From positions 6,933 through 70,932 of the forward strand of contig CAJUBT010000006.1 of NCBI GenBank assembly GCA_910584815.1: a stretch of DNA of 64,000 nucleotides, written 5' to 3'. This stretch comes from an uncultured Christensenella sp. (GTDB lineage Bacteria; Bacillota; Clostridia; Christensenellales; UBA1242). A program made the position numbers and the translations under genes. Position 1 is the first letter of the stretch; each line of letters begins with the position of its first letter. Below the pieces are notes generated by a model, which was not told where the DNA came from, did no database searches, and was given only the letters and a program-made list of their open reading frames with translations. This document shows positions 34,075 through 49,000 of this stretch, piece after piece.

Positions 34075-37000
34075 TTATAGAAATTATAATAACTAAACCT
34101 GCAATTACAACTAAACCTGCAACAATAACAATTATAATAAGGTTATTATAATTTTGTGCCTCATAAACTTTAAAACTTACAACACGAGTTGTGAAGTAGT
34201 TATTTCCGCTAAACACAATAGTAACTTCATAATCGCCTTCGCTAACAATGTTAGAAATTTGTTGACCATTTTTTGTAAATATAAGTTCATATTCAGGAAT
34301 AATTCCATCAACAAACTGGTTAGCATTAAAGTTTATGTGAATTTTATCGTTAAGCTTACTTCCATCTTCTCTTAACACACCATCTATAATAAGGTCATAA
34401 TTAGTAATTTCTTTTTGCTTAATTGTATAAGTTGCTGTGAATATTGCACCATCACCGAAATTATAATTTTTTCTTAAACTTTCGTTTAATTCTAAAATTA
34501 TGTAGTAAGTGCCCGCATTGGTTAAATAGTTAAGATTTATGCGGTTAATCATATTACTATCGCTATAAAGTGCTAGGGTATATTCATCTTCAGATAATCC
34601 TTCAATACCACTTGCTTTAATTGCTGGGTCGTTATTCATTATAAGGTCACCATAAGTGCGTTCAACATCTTGTAAAACAATATTTAAAGTTGCTTTATTT
34701 ATTCTAAGAGTTTTTTCAAGTGTGAATGGGCTGCCATCTGGTGATAAGCCAGCAAAATTATAGAAACCACAGGCTGCAGAATCGAAGTGTGCAATAATTT
34801 TATAAATGCCTGCATCAAGAACAGTTTTTGCATCTAACACAATTTCTTCATCATCGAATATAATTTCATCTGCAAGTTCTCTACCAATTTTATAAGTATA
34901 CCTAATACTATCTAAATAAGTAAGAGTTGTGCTTGTTGATGTTACCCTAGAAACTCTTGCAAGTGTTGAGGCTTTACTATAAGTTATTTGCTCGTTATTC
35001 AAGAAAGTTAAAGTGTTAATTTGTGGGTCTGCACCATTAACAAGAACGGTGATATCAAACATTTGATAATTTTGGTTAGAAATAAAACTCTTATCCTTTG
35101 CTTCAAACCTTACTTGGCGAATAATATAACCAACTTCTGTATTTAGAATGCTATTACCATCAAACCAGGTTGTTATGCTGCCATCGTTTATTTCTACCCA
35201 CTCACCTGTAATTTCATTTAAGTAACTAACAATAATTGGAACATTTGCACCTTCAGCATTTAAAGTAGAACCCCAGGTTCTTCTAACAACATAACCGTGT
35301 TCATCTGTTTTAACAACGCCAGCACCGTTAGGGTCTATTTTAAAGGTTAAAACTGGAGAAATAACTGTTATGTTAATGCTAAAGCGTTCCGACAATGATA
35401 AACCATATTCATTATAGTTAGGGTTATATTCACTGCCTTTATTGAACACTAGGTTTGCTGTGTTATTACCATATTTAAGTTCTTGTTCGTTATTTGCAAA
35501 ACTAAAGCCATTAGGTAAAATAACATTTAATGTGCCAACAGTTAAGTTTGGAACATAAGTTTTTGTGCCAATATTATAGTCACCTAAGAATCTTGCTATT
35601 TCAGATTTTGAATAGTTTGCTTTTATAACATAAACTTTAGCTTCTACTCTAATAGGGTTGTAATTGTTTTTGTTGCCAAAAATACTTTCAAAGAAACCTT
35701 CATCATCTCTTGAAGAATAAATCATATAGAAAGTTTCGCCTTCTTCCCCATTAACAACAAGTCGTCTATCAAAGTTAGGTTGAGTGCTATCCCAAGTGTA
35801 ACCAGAACCACTTATGAAAATAGAACTTAAAGTTAGGTTGCTATTATAAGTTACAGTTATTGGGCTATGTGCAAAACTGCTTGCACGCAAGTCGCCACGA
35901 ATAATGCGAATTGTAACATCTATATTATCATAATCTTCATAACAATCTGGATTATTATTATAATAAGCTTTATAGTTAGATAATTCGTAATAATCTAGGT
36001 TACCTATGTTTATGTTGCTTAAATCTATTCTATCTGGTTTTACAAAGTAGGTTGTGCCTATTTTATAATCGCTTGCAGAATTTAATTTTACTTCAACAAA
36101 ATTACCATTTGCATCTTTAACATAGTAAGTTCCTCGTGATTGTTCGTTAACAGAAGTATCTATTTGATATTGCCAATTAAAGAATTCTGGCAAAGTTATG
36201 TCACTTAATTTTAAGCCTGCCATAAATTTAAATTCAAAATATTGTTTTCCGCCATTATCTTTATAAATGTCAACATCTTTAAATATACCTTTGCCTATTG
36301 TATAAGATATTGTTGTAATATAATCGGTATACAAAGTAGGGTCTGGGTTATAACGAATAGTTGCTGTGTAGGTGCCTGCAGAGAAGATTTCAATATTATC
36401 GTTAGCCCAAGTAATAGAAGAAATAACACTCATATCATCTGCAACGAATATTAAATCTTTTAAACTAGAAACTTCATCATATCTTGGGGTTTCAACTTTT
36501 GTTGCATTAAATTTAACAATGTTAAATTTAATTGCTTCAAAGTCTTCCCTACTTGCCATTTGTTTAACAATTCTAAAGGTTATAGTTGTTGTGCCCATAT
36601 AGTTATGGCTTGTTCCACCAAATTTAATATCTATATATGCAAACTCTGTTTCGGTAATATTGTTTCTGTACTCTAAAATATAATCTACATCTTGAGTAAG
36701 TAAAATTTTGTTACCATTTTCGTTTTCAAAATATATGCCATATTTCTTTTCTGAACCTACCATAATTCCAGCATTTTTACTGATGTATGGTAAATCAAAA
36801 ATTGGTTCTATTGGGTTACCTGTTAAGGTTTGAGCAAGAATTGGAGGAATGGTAAAGGTTGTTTTACTATATTCTCTTTCTATTATTTCAAACTCTAAAG
36901 TTATTTTACCATCAGGTTCGGTTGTTTGATAATTTTGAATTATGCCAGTTTTATCTTTTAATATAGAAACTGGAATGTTAATTATAACCTTACCTGCATT

Positions 37001-40000
37001 AAACCTGTTGCCAACATATTCTATTTGTGAATATTGCAATGAGTCTTGCAATGAAATGGTTTCTCTGCCACCAATAACAATGCCAAAGGTGCCAAGGTAA
37101 ACATCCTCACCCATAAAGGCAACATTTTGATTTTTGGCAAATTTGACATCTGCTGAAGTAATATTGCGTTTTGTAATTTCAAATTTAATGCTAAATAAGC
37201 CTGCGTAATTTCCTTTTCCTTCAATTGTAACAACAGCATCTGTGCCAACATTTATGTTGTTAGAATAGTTAGCAACAACGAAGTCTGTTCCTAACCTTAA
37301 GTTAAGGGCGCTACCACCACTTAATTTAAAGGAGGCAGATATAAGGTCATCAACAAAAATTTGTTCACCATAACTATAAACCTGACTAGGAATTGCACCA
37401 TAACTGAAACTTTCATTATCAAGCTCTTTTGGAGTTATGTTAAATTCTATTTGTTTAGTTCCTGTTAAGTTGTTAGAACCTGTTAAGGTCATAACCACTT
37501 TACCAACATTGGTTGTATCTTGTGAATAAGAAACTGTATAATCTGTGCCAAATTTTAAAATGGTATTACCAACTGTTAACATACCAACCACAATAGTGTC
37601 TGTTACAGTAGAACCATCTGGTTTGGTTGTTATTTGTTGACTTGTAAAATCACTGAAATCTTTTACAATTGGTTCGCCTTTAAATATTTCATCTTGCAAC
37701 ACTCTATCGTGTAATAGAATATCATCGCTTGTAATATCTAATGGGGTAATTTCAAAGTTATAAATGCAAGAGCCTGTAAAGGTTCCATTAGCGCCACCAA
37801 ATATAATTTTAACTGCACCACCGCTTGAAACATCTTTATTATTAACTGTGGCACCTGTTTCGGTTACCTTAACCATTTCAAGTGTAATATCTGCAAGAGT
37901 CATTGTATAAGCGTTTGAACCATTAGTTTCGTTTAACACAACTATAATATCATCAAAATGAAGAGTAATTTCGTTACCTGTATAATAAACAAGGTGTGCA
38001 AGAGAAATTGTAACATCGCTAGAAGTTAGTTCTCTTCTGGCAATATTAAAGGTTCTTGAAGTTTCACCAGCAAAGTTACCAATAAAGGTTATTACAACTC
38101 TTGCTTTAGAATTTTCACTTTCACCTGTAATGCCTTGGTTTCTGGCATAACTTAAAGTATAGTCGGTACCCAACACTAAGGTATAATTATCTACTAAAAC
38201 TTCGCTGGAAGTTATTGTAGGGTCTGGAGTGATAGGTTTTCCAGTGTAACGATAATTTTCTTGTAAAACAACATTGAAAGTGTTGCTATTATAGTTTAAT
38301 GGAACAATGTTAAAGTTAAAGGTTAATAAGCCAGTAAAGTTACCATTTCCTTCAATTACAAAGGAGCCTTTACCTACATTAATATTTTCACCAAATGCAT
38401 TTGAATTTGCAAAAGCATAAATACTACGGTTATTATCTAAAGCTGTGCCATTAAATTTTAAAGTAAAGTCATCGTAACTTGGGCGGATTTGTCTGCCTGT
38501 GAAAGTCATATCATTTATAACAATTTCAAATTCATCGGCGTGTTCGCTTATATTCCTTGCAACAATAACAAAAGTTCTGTTTACTGTGCCAGTGTAATTG
38601 CCAATACCTGTAATAACAACAAGTGCAACTTCGCCAACATTTATGTTATTGCTATAACCAATTTGATAGTCTACCCCAAGGGTTAAAATTTTTGTTCCAT
38701 CGGTTACAACAACATTAGCATCTGGCTTAATTTCTAAACCTGTGTATTGTTGGTTTGGAATGGTTGTTGTGTTAACATTTCCATCGCTTAAACTGCGAGG
38801 AGTAATGTTAAACTCAGCAAAGGTTGTGCCTTTATAATTGCCAATACCTGTAATAACCACGCTTGCCTTTTTATTATCGGTGCTTACATTAATGTTATCG
38901 TATGGGCTATTTTCCCTTTCATCTACACTAATTGTAAAGTCTATATCTTGAACAAGGGTAAGAGTGTTATAGGTAATTGTTACATTTGGTAATATAACAT
39001 CTCCTGTATAAACAGCGTTAGGTATAGGAGAAATTCTAACATCGGTGCTACCCTCAGTGTAAATTTCTTTTTGCTCTATTATAAAGTTTGAAGAAATTGT
39101 TGAGGCATAGTTTCTAATACCTTTTACAACAATTATAGCTGTGCCTGCGTTAACATTGTTTTCGTATTCTATAGTATAATCTGTGCCAAGTTCTAGTTTA
39201 GTGTAAACATAGTTATTACCAACTTTTTCGTAATGGTACAAATAAACAGTTTTAGTTATACCACGGCCAGTGAAAATTTCACTGTCTAAACTAACATTAG
39301 GGGCTGTGGAGGTTTCAACATTTTCTTCGTATATTTCGGTAGTTATAAAGTAACTGGTATCTAAACTTCTTGGGTTAATTGTGAAGTTTTTGTTAAAGGT
39401 TCCTTCATAATTTCCATCCTCACGGAAGGTTATGGTTATAACTGCATTTTCACTAGCATTTGTATTATTAGTATAGGTTACAGTGAAATCGTAGTTATCA
39501 TCATTTTCACTTGTTTTGCCATACATATATAGATAGTAAGAAGCATCCCCTGTGCTGTATAGGTATGAAATAGATTTTACCTCTGGCTCTATAGCACTAC
39601 CTGTATAGTAGTAGCTATCGTTACCAAATTGTAGAAGAACATTGCCAGCTTGGCTTTGGGTTATTGCTAATTTATTAATGTCAAAATATATTTCAAGTGG
39701 AATTGGGTTACCACTAGCATCAACTTCGTTAGCATAGTTACCAGAACCAACAACTAAAATTGAACCACGATTATATTTAACACCATCTTTAACATAAGTA
39801 GCGTTAATATTATCTCCATAGCCAACAATAGATAGTGTTACTTGTTCTGTGCTACCTAATGCAGAATATGAACCTATAATTTCTTGAACACTTGGAGAAA
39901 TTCTTCTACTTGTATAAGTATAAATTGAAGATAGAGAGAAAGTTATATCTTCAATTTTCTTCCTTAAAATTTCAAAAGTAGCCGATTTTGTGCCTGTGTA

Positions 40001-43000
40001 GTTGCCTGTTCCTGTTATAGTTACATTTGCTGTTCCTGCATTTTTGTTGTTGCCATAAGTAACTGTATAGTCGGTAGACAAATTCAAACTAACTTTTTGT
40101 TCACCATCTTCACCTGCAATCATTCTATAAACATTTATAACAGGTTCTAGGTTATTTATGGAATAAGTTTGATTTGCAATTTCATCTATACCAAAACTTT
40201 CAAGGGCAGTAAAATCTAATGGAGAAATAGTATATGGAAGATAAACCGTTCCAACATAGTTTTTATAACTAGAACGAACTGCACCTATAATTGTTGCAAC
40301 AACGTGGTAAGAACCAACATTAACACTAAAGCTTGGGTAAGAAATACCCTCTTCAACATAGGTTAAATTATTTTTATTACCATCGGCATAAAGGTAAATA
40401 TCGCTAACTTCAAAAGATATGCCTTTTGTTGCACTATATAAATATGTAACTGTAGGGGCAATATCTCCACCAGTGAAAGTATAGTTTTTGCTTGAAATTC
40501 CACCAAAGGTTAAGGTGTAATCGGTAATATCTTCATCTGTTATGGTTTGGGCTGTAATGTTAAAGTTAATAGTTGTGCTGCCAGTAACATTGCTGCCTCT
40601 TGCTTGTAAGGTAATTGTTGCCTCACCAACATTAATGTTATTTGAATAGTAAACATTAAAATCTTCATTTACAAATAAATACTGATAGCCGCCACCACTG
40701 CGCCTAATATAAACAAGGCTAGCATCTCCAGTTCCAAAATCTTTAGTTATAGAAGAAGCAGTATATTCAACACTTGCTGTTAAGCTATTATCTACCACTG
40801 CATTTTGCAAATTAAACCTTGCGATAGAATAGTAGCCAACAATTTCACCTGTGTAATTGCCTTTTGGGCGGAATCTAAATATTGCTGTGCGTTCGCCAGC
40901 ATTAATTGCATTTTCGAAAGTAATACCATCAACATCTTCACTTTCAACTATGGTTTGATTATACATAATTGTTATTGTTGGGCGTTGAACTGTTCCATCG
41001 TAAACGCAATTACTATCGTTAACATTAATTGTTAAACCTTCTGTGTCGGCAGATAAAGTTTGTTTATCTACCGTTAAATTACCAAGATTATCGCTTGCAA
41101 TGGTTGAGAAGGAATAGTAAGGATGATTCATACTTGCTATAGTTACATAGTTAACATAAGTGCCTGCTTGTAATTGATTAGGGTTGGAAACTGTGTTAAC
41201 CACTCCCAAAGTTATGGATTTTATAACATCTTCAACTTCTGCAAGATAGTTATAAAATTCGCTTTCAACAAACACAAAGTTACTATCTTCATTTTTAACA
41301 ACCACACCAGTGCCATATGCCATTGTAGCATCTGGAACTTTATTTACGGTTAAAGCTTTTCTTGTAATTCTTATTTTGTTTTTAATGGAAATTCCTTCAA
41401 TAAAAGTTCTTCCGTCTGCACTGTCGCCTGCATTTTTATAGCCACTTAAACTAATTTCGCCTACAGTTATAAACCTTACTTCTGCACGAGTTACAAGCCT
41501 ACTGGTTTCGGTGTCTCCTTCTGTTATACCATTTGCATAGCCAGAATTTGCTCTAAAGTGAGCTATAGCTGCATCATCTTGATTAGTATAATAAGTAACA
41601 ATAACGCCATTCCCATCTATATTGTTTTGAATAATTGCACCATTTATTGTTATATAGTAAACATTTTGAGTTAATATAGTGCCACCTGTTATAAAGAAGT
41701 TTACAACATCGCCATATTTTCTATCTCCAATTTGAGTGTCGGCAGAAATTCTTGTATATTCTGTGCTGCCATCTCCTGCGGTTGAAGAATAGTACAAGGA
41801 AACTGTTTTTTGTGGAGAATTAGATGGGAAGAATGGTCTTTCTGGGCTACTACCTGTTATGTTGCGATAGTTTCCAGTTTGACCACTACCAATTGCATTA
41901 GGTTCACAAACATAACTGAAAGATGGAGTGTAGCCGCCTGTGTGTTTTTCTTCGTAGGTTATAATTGTATAGGAAGTGTTAACAGCAAAGGCATAAAGGT
42001 CTATAGCATCTTTATATTTTTCATAATATGCTGTGAATAGTGCTCCTGGAGAACCCGCAGTTGTGTTTGCATTATATAAGGAAGCGGTAATTCCTTCTTG
42101 ACCAGCACTACCTGTTGTGAAAGATATTGTGCCTTTAGGTGCTTCTGCACTTGGGTTAATTGAACCATTAACTGTTACAAGTACAACTGTTGTTCTATCT
42201 TCTGAAGTATAATCTCCTTCTGCAGTTGGTGAAACACCAGTATATAAAGGAATTACATTCCAACCTGCTGTTGCAGATTGAATTGAATAGGTTATTGATA
42301 ACTGACTATCGTTACTTAAGAAGTAATTAACAGCGCCATCTGGATTTAAAGAAACAGTTGCTTTATAACTGCCTGCCATATAAGAAGAACTTGCCCCTGC
42401 AAAATCCTGCCAGCCATTAGCATTATATTGATATTTGTATTGCAATGGAGAATCGTTCCCCTTAACACCTTCTATTGTTGGGTTAGGGCGGTGTTCATCG
42501 CCATCGTAAACATAGGTTTGGTTACCTGAAGTTTGGAAGATAACCCTTATTTGAACTTGGTTAACCCTTATTGTTACATTGGTGTTAACATTAGTTTCAA
42601 AGGCATAGTTGCCAGAAGCAGAACCACCAAGTGAAATAGAAAGGTTATAATCTCCTGCATTGGTTTGAGTGAACACTCTAACAGGGTCGTTTTCACCCCA
42701 TTTATAAGTTGGGTAAACTCTGTCAAGGTCGTTAGAAATTATATTGCCTTTTAATGCAACTGTTAAGTTTTGAGGTTCACTTGTGTAATAATAAGTTGTA
42801 TCGCTAGGAACTTCTAGTGTTAGCAAAATAGGGTCTATTATCCATTGTTTATTAAGGTCATCCTGAGTGTTACCTTCTAAAGTATAATTAGAAGCATTTA
42901 CGCCATACAAACCTGCAACTTGGCAAAGATAAGTGCCTACACTGTTTAACACACTTGTTGGGGTGTTGCCTGTTATTGAAACAAGATAGTTAGTGTAAGA

Positions 43001-46000
43001 TAAGCTTACATCTTCCCTAACGCCATCAACTTCCACAATATTTGCAATGCTTGGGGTTATAAAAGCTTCTTCCCCATTATATAAACGATGCAAAGTTTCC
43101 TTACCCAAAGTTGTACCTTCTGGGAAGCCAGATAATGTCCATTTAATTTGAATTACTTGTGGTAGAATTTGCCATTCACAAACGGCAGTTTCTAAGTTAT
43201 AAGTATAATTAGAATTATTTAACCTTGCCACCCTTGCAGTGTAGTTACCAACAAGAGTTTTTAAGTTATTATCGTATCCGTTATCGGTTTGAGTGAAAGG
43301 AACATTAACAGAATCTCCACTTATTACTCCTACTGCAGTTGCAGTTACAGATTTTGGAGTGCCATCGTAACGGAAAGGACCATCACCATTGTTGTAGTTC
43401 CAAGTGAATGTGATGTTCTTTTGATAAATTGTCCAAGTTCTTGTTAAAGCTGGTGCACCATAGTTAGACAAACTGTAATTAAATTTTTTATCTCCTGCAA
43501 GACCTGTAACAACAGCGGTATATAAACCAGCATTTTTAGAATTTTCTTGATAGTTTGTTATATTTTGTGCTTCTGTAGAACCTGGTGCGGTAAAGCTTAC
43601 AAAATATTCAAATTCCACCCTTTCGCCCATAACAAAGCCATCGGTTGCTGTTAGGTAGTAAAATTTATTAGAAACTCTATCATAGGTCCAACTTGTTGCA
43701 TTTGCTTGCCAAGCAATTTCAAGATTTCTTGGGGTTATAGTCCAATCCCAAGTAACATTTTGGCTATTTTCAATATCGTAGTTAGCACCTTGTGGGCTTG
43801 TAAAGTTAACCCTTGCGGTGTAATATTCGCCAGGAATATTTGCATCGGTTTTAATGCATCCATCGGCAACAGCTATTGTTGAAGTTGCTTGATCGGTTGT
43901 TGCAATGCCTTTAACTGTTGGAGTTGGGCATTGAGGCAAACCATTATAAACAAAAGTGTTTGTGTTCCAACTAAAAATTAATGTTCTTCTTGTAACTTGC
44001 CAATATTTAACTGTGTTAGCACCTTCTAGTGTGTAGTAAGAACTTTCATCTCCAGAGCCAACACTTGCAACGCATTTATAGAAACCTGCATTTACGCATA
44101 AGTTTGAATTTGCAAGAGGAACCCATTCAACATTAACATCATCTTTAACACTTTCCCAATCTGCCCAATTATCAATGTTCTTTGCATAGTAATAGGTTAG
44201 AGTTAGGTTTAAAGTTGTGCCAGCAATTAAGTTTGCAGGGGTGCCTGTAAAGAAAATTGCATTTGCCCCACCTGTGCCAAGGTAACTTGCGTGGTCACTT
44301 GTTAAAGTTCCACCAATATCACTAGAAATGTTTGTGCCTATCCAACCAATGTTTGCTCTTCTTGGAGCGATAGTCCATTCATTAGTGCTTGTAGCTTCAT
44401 CTACCATATAGTTAGGGTTGCTAACTTGAGTTGCTTTTGCTAAATACTTACCAACATAAATTTCACTATTTGTGTATAGGTTAGAATTATAATCATCACT
44501 ATTTCCTAAAATTATGTCGTTAGAATAACCAATAACATTAACAACATCTTTAGGGTCTTGTAAATTTGTAACACTTGCAGTTACTGTTACTGGTGAACCT
44601 GTAAAGGTGTTATCAAAGTCTGGAGAAGAGTTAGACCATTCTAAAATAACTGCTCTCTTATCTATTCTCCAAGAGGTTTTCCATTCAAAAGAACTTGTAA
44701 TTTTATTTGTGAAAATATAGTTACCATTGCGGTTTAAAGTTACAACAGCAGTGTAATTGCCTGCATTAATTCCACTATTACCAGTAACTGTGTATTGAGA
44801 ACCAAAAGCAAGGTAATCGTTATCGCTTGTTGCATTAAACACATTTCTTACTAAAATGTTAGCGGTTTGATTTAACCCATTATATATAAAGGCATTACTT
44901 GAACCATTGTAATCAACAACAAATAAATTTGTGTGTATGGTTAAATCGATTGCTGCTGGGGTAATTTCCCAATTCTTTTCTGATTCCGTGGCGTTTTCTA
45001 AGGTATAGTTTCCACTACCAGTGCCAGTTAATGCAATTATTTTTGCTTGATAGGAACCAGCATTTATGCTGTTAGCATTCATAAACGAAATAAAGTCTTC
45101 TAAATCTAAACCGTTAGCATCAAATTCAACTGTTCTGTTAACAGGTGCAGCTCCACCTAAGGTTAACTGAACAAAGAAAGTAACTTCATCTCGGCTACTA
45201 ATGTTATCTACATCAAAAACAAAGTATTGTGCCCTTGGAGTGCTGGTTAGAGAATCGTAAACAATTTTGTTATTATCCCAAACTGCACCTTCAGGTTGCA
45301 CACTATTCCAACTGAAAATTAATGGTAGAGGGGTTATGCTCCAACTAAAGTTAACATCTTCTTCTACAATATAATAATTTCCACTAAATTCACCATCTAC
45401 TGAAGCAGTTGCGATGTAGGAACCAACATTAATAAGGTTACTATCGTTATAAACAGTGCCCAAAGTATCGCGGTAAGAAATTTTAATTGTAACACCGCCA
45501 TCTTCACCAGACATAAGCCCTGTAAATCCATTTACTGAATAGAACTTAGCAGTGCCATCGTAAACGGCAGTGCGGTTATCCATTGTAAGTTCTAATGAAG
45601 AACCTACCCAAGATAAACTTAATGGTGCTTTGCCAATTTCCCAACTTCTATAAGTATTACTGTTATTTTCGTTAAAGGTATAGTTAGGGTTGCCAACACC
45701 AGCCACCTTTGCCCTATAACTACCCACATTTGTTGCAAAGTTAGTATAACTATTTGTTGCATCAAATTTTTCGGTTGAATAAGTTATTTCAAAGCTATCG
45801 TTATTAACAATATCATCTGGGTTAACTTCGGCTGTTATATACTTCTCTTCACCATTGTATATAAATGGTTTTGTGTAACTCCAAACAAAAGTTACTTCTT
45901 TAGGGTTAATTGTCCAACTAATTGTAACGGTATCGTTAGCAACTAATTCATAACTTGAAGCGTTGCCACCACTTAAACCAAAATCAAAGTCTATAGTTGC

Positions 46001-49000
46001 AAAATATGTGCCAGCATTAATATAATTTTCATCTACGCCACTTTCTTTAACTTTAAAGCTAACATCTGTAAAACCATTAACAAGGTTACTTATTTTTGGT
46101 TGTAGTTTGAAAGACCTTCCATCGTAACTAGCAGACCTTTCTTCATCGGAATTGTTTGCTGTAACTGTTTTATCTAACACAATTCCATTATCAACAATTT
46201 CCCACACAAAGTTTAATTTTCTTGGAACAATAAACCAATCGCATTGTTTTAACTGTTCTTCACCAAGTTCATAGTTAGTGTTTAAAGTTCCAACAACAAT
46301 TCTGCAAGTGTATGGAATGTAGTTTCCTGCTTCATCTTTTGGGTTAACCTCTGTTGCAGTGTTGCCTTCAACGGTAACACCTAAAACATCGCCAGTTAAG
46401 CCACCACTTATTGTTGGGTTAAAGGTTTGTCTTTCTCCGTTCCAATCAAAACTTGTTGTGGTTGGCCAAATAATAATTAAGTTTGCTTTAGCAATAGTCC
46501 ATTTAAATTCTTCGCTGCCTGCATAAATTTCGTAATTATAACTGTAAGGTTCTCTTAAAATAACATTTGCTATATATTCGCCTGCCAAGTTTTTATAGTA
46601 GTCTCTTGAATATTCATAAGCATCGGTTTGTAGAGTTATAAATTTATTTTCGCCCACTGCCTTTGCTTTAATTATACCAGCTCTATGATAAGTTTTGTTA
46701 TAAACAATACTATCTGTTTCTGCATCGTCTATGCCCCAAACAAGTTCTATTGTTTGTTTTTCTATAATAATGTCTATATCATATCTTGCTGTGGCAAGAG
46801 AATGATAATTGCTTGCGTGAGTATAGTAAGCACCATTAGGGTCGTAAACATCAACATCTTTATTTTGGATTACATAGTTGCCATTTTCATCTAAAATGTA
46901 ATATTTACCTGCTTCAAAGTCTTGCCTATTAACATCACTTGGGTCTACTTCAAGGTAATTAATAACTTCAACTTTAACATTATAAGTGCCTGCATCGGTT
47001 ATAGTTACAAAAGTTATTTGACCATCATCACTTACAAAACTTAAACGGTTATTTGCATTTACTGTAAATAATGTGCTTTCGTTAACTTCTTTACCTGAAT
47101 TTGTTATGCCTGTAACGGTTATTCTTAAAGTAAGGTCACTAAGTACTGAAACATCTTTACTTGTTTTTAAACCAGCAGTAACTCTGTAGCCATCGCTAGA
47201 ATAAGTTTTAACTACAGTGAAAGCAGGTTCATTAGCACCTAAATCTTCGTGCACAATAAGTTCATCTTCTATGTTCCACCTATCCATAAAGGCTTGAATT
47301 TCAGTTATGCTCCATTGCAATCTTAAACTTTCAAGGTCTGTTGGTAAGGTATAGTTAGGGTTATAAACACTAACAAGTAAACTTGAATATCTTCCAATTT
47401 CTTCAAAGCCTATGTTAGAAGTATCCACTTGAGTTGTGCCATTTTCACTGCCAACAAAACCAATATTATAGTTATAGTAAACTATAATAGGGTCTTCACC
47501 TATTCTGTTAAATTCCAACTTAATTGTTATATTATCGCCTTTTGCAACATTATTAAAAGTTGGAACAAGGGCGTGTTTTACACCATCTTCTTGTTCGTAA
47601 TCGTTAACATAGTTAGAATTAGTAAATGCATCGTACCAGCCAGAAATGTTTAATGGTAGAGGAATAATTTTCCAACCAAGTTGAGTGTCTTTTAAAATGT
47701 AGTTAGCATTATCTATGCTAATTTCCATAATATAAATGCTATCATCTAAATTAACTAATTTCTCAACAGCGCCATCGCTATCTGCTTTTAATTTTAAAAC
47801 ATTTATATCATCGGTGAACCCAAATTCACCATCTACTAAAATTAAGTTTGTTTCTGCGTTTTCTACATCTAGCCCACCTCTAAATCTTGCATCGATATTA
47901 TTGCCTGTGTAAATAAATTCTTGAACTGCAAGCCCAACTTCTAAAATAATTGGATTAATAATTATTTGGGTGAATTCGCTAGTTGTTTCTCTTTGAGTCA
48001 TACCACCACGAACTGTTACCTTTACTTTATATTGGCCACTTTCGTTAACTTGAGTAATTCTAAAAGTTTCATCGTTACCATTATTTAAAATTTGTTCGTT
48101 ACCATAATACCATTGATAAGAATAAGTAAAGTCTTCATCGTTACGGTTAGAAATATTTGCCCTTAAAATAACTTCTGTGCCATATGTGTAAACATTATCT
48201 TCGTTGCCATTATCAACAACAACAGTAATAATAGGGTCTGCAACAACCCAAACAATGTAAAGGTTGCTATTTAAACTATTTCCAGCATCATCAAACATTT
48301 GATAGTAAACTTGAGTTTGTAAATTTACGCCGTTTAAAGATGCACCATTATCGCTAACATAGCAGAATAAGCCAACATCGTAACCTTCTTTGCTAACAGT
48401 TACTTCGCCATTATTTGTTACAATAACATTGCCTTTTAAATAGTCACCATAGGTTTTGCCGTATTCTACATTTATTGTGTAACTTACATCACTTACACCA
48501 ACATCTGTAATATATTCATAATAAACATTTAGTTCAAAAGTTGTGGAAAGTTGAATAGTGTCGTGCCCACCGTGAGTTGTTATTTCTGCTAACCCAAAAT
48601 TACTTACATTATTTAAAGTATAGTTCTGTAAAGTTTTATCATAGAAGTTAACTTTATCTACCACAACTTTGCCAATGCTGGCAGTATAACCAATACCTAT
48701 TTTAATGTTGGCATCTTGACTGAATGCACGCCTTTGAATAATTTGGTCTTCATTAAGTAAATAAATTTCTCCATCTATAGAAAGCGCTGGTTTTGTGCTG
48801 CCAGAAGTAGCATCAAATGTAAGCACATTATTTGTAATATCATTAGTTGCTTTACGCCTGTTGTTAATGTAGAAGGCATCTCCTCTAACTGCAGTGTTCC
48901 CTTTAATTTCGCCACCACGCATAATAACTTTAGCATCAGCTGTTTCGCAACTTACAAATATTGTGCCTAAATTATTAGTGTTATTAGAATTTATGTTAAC

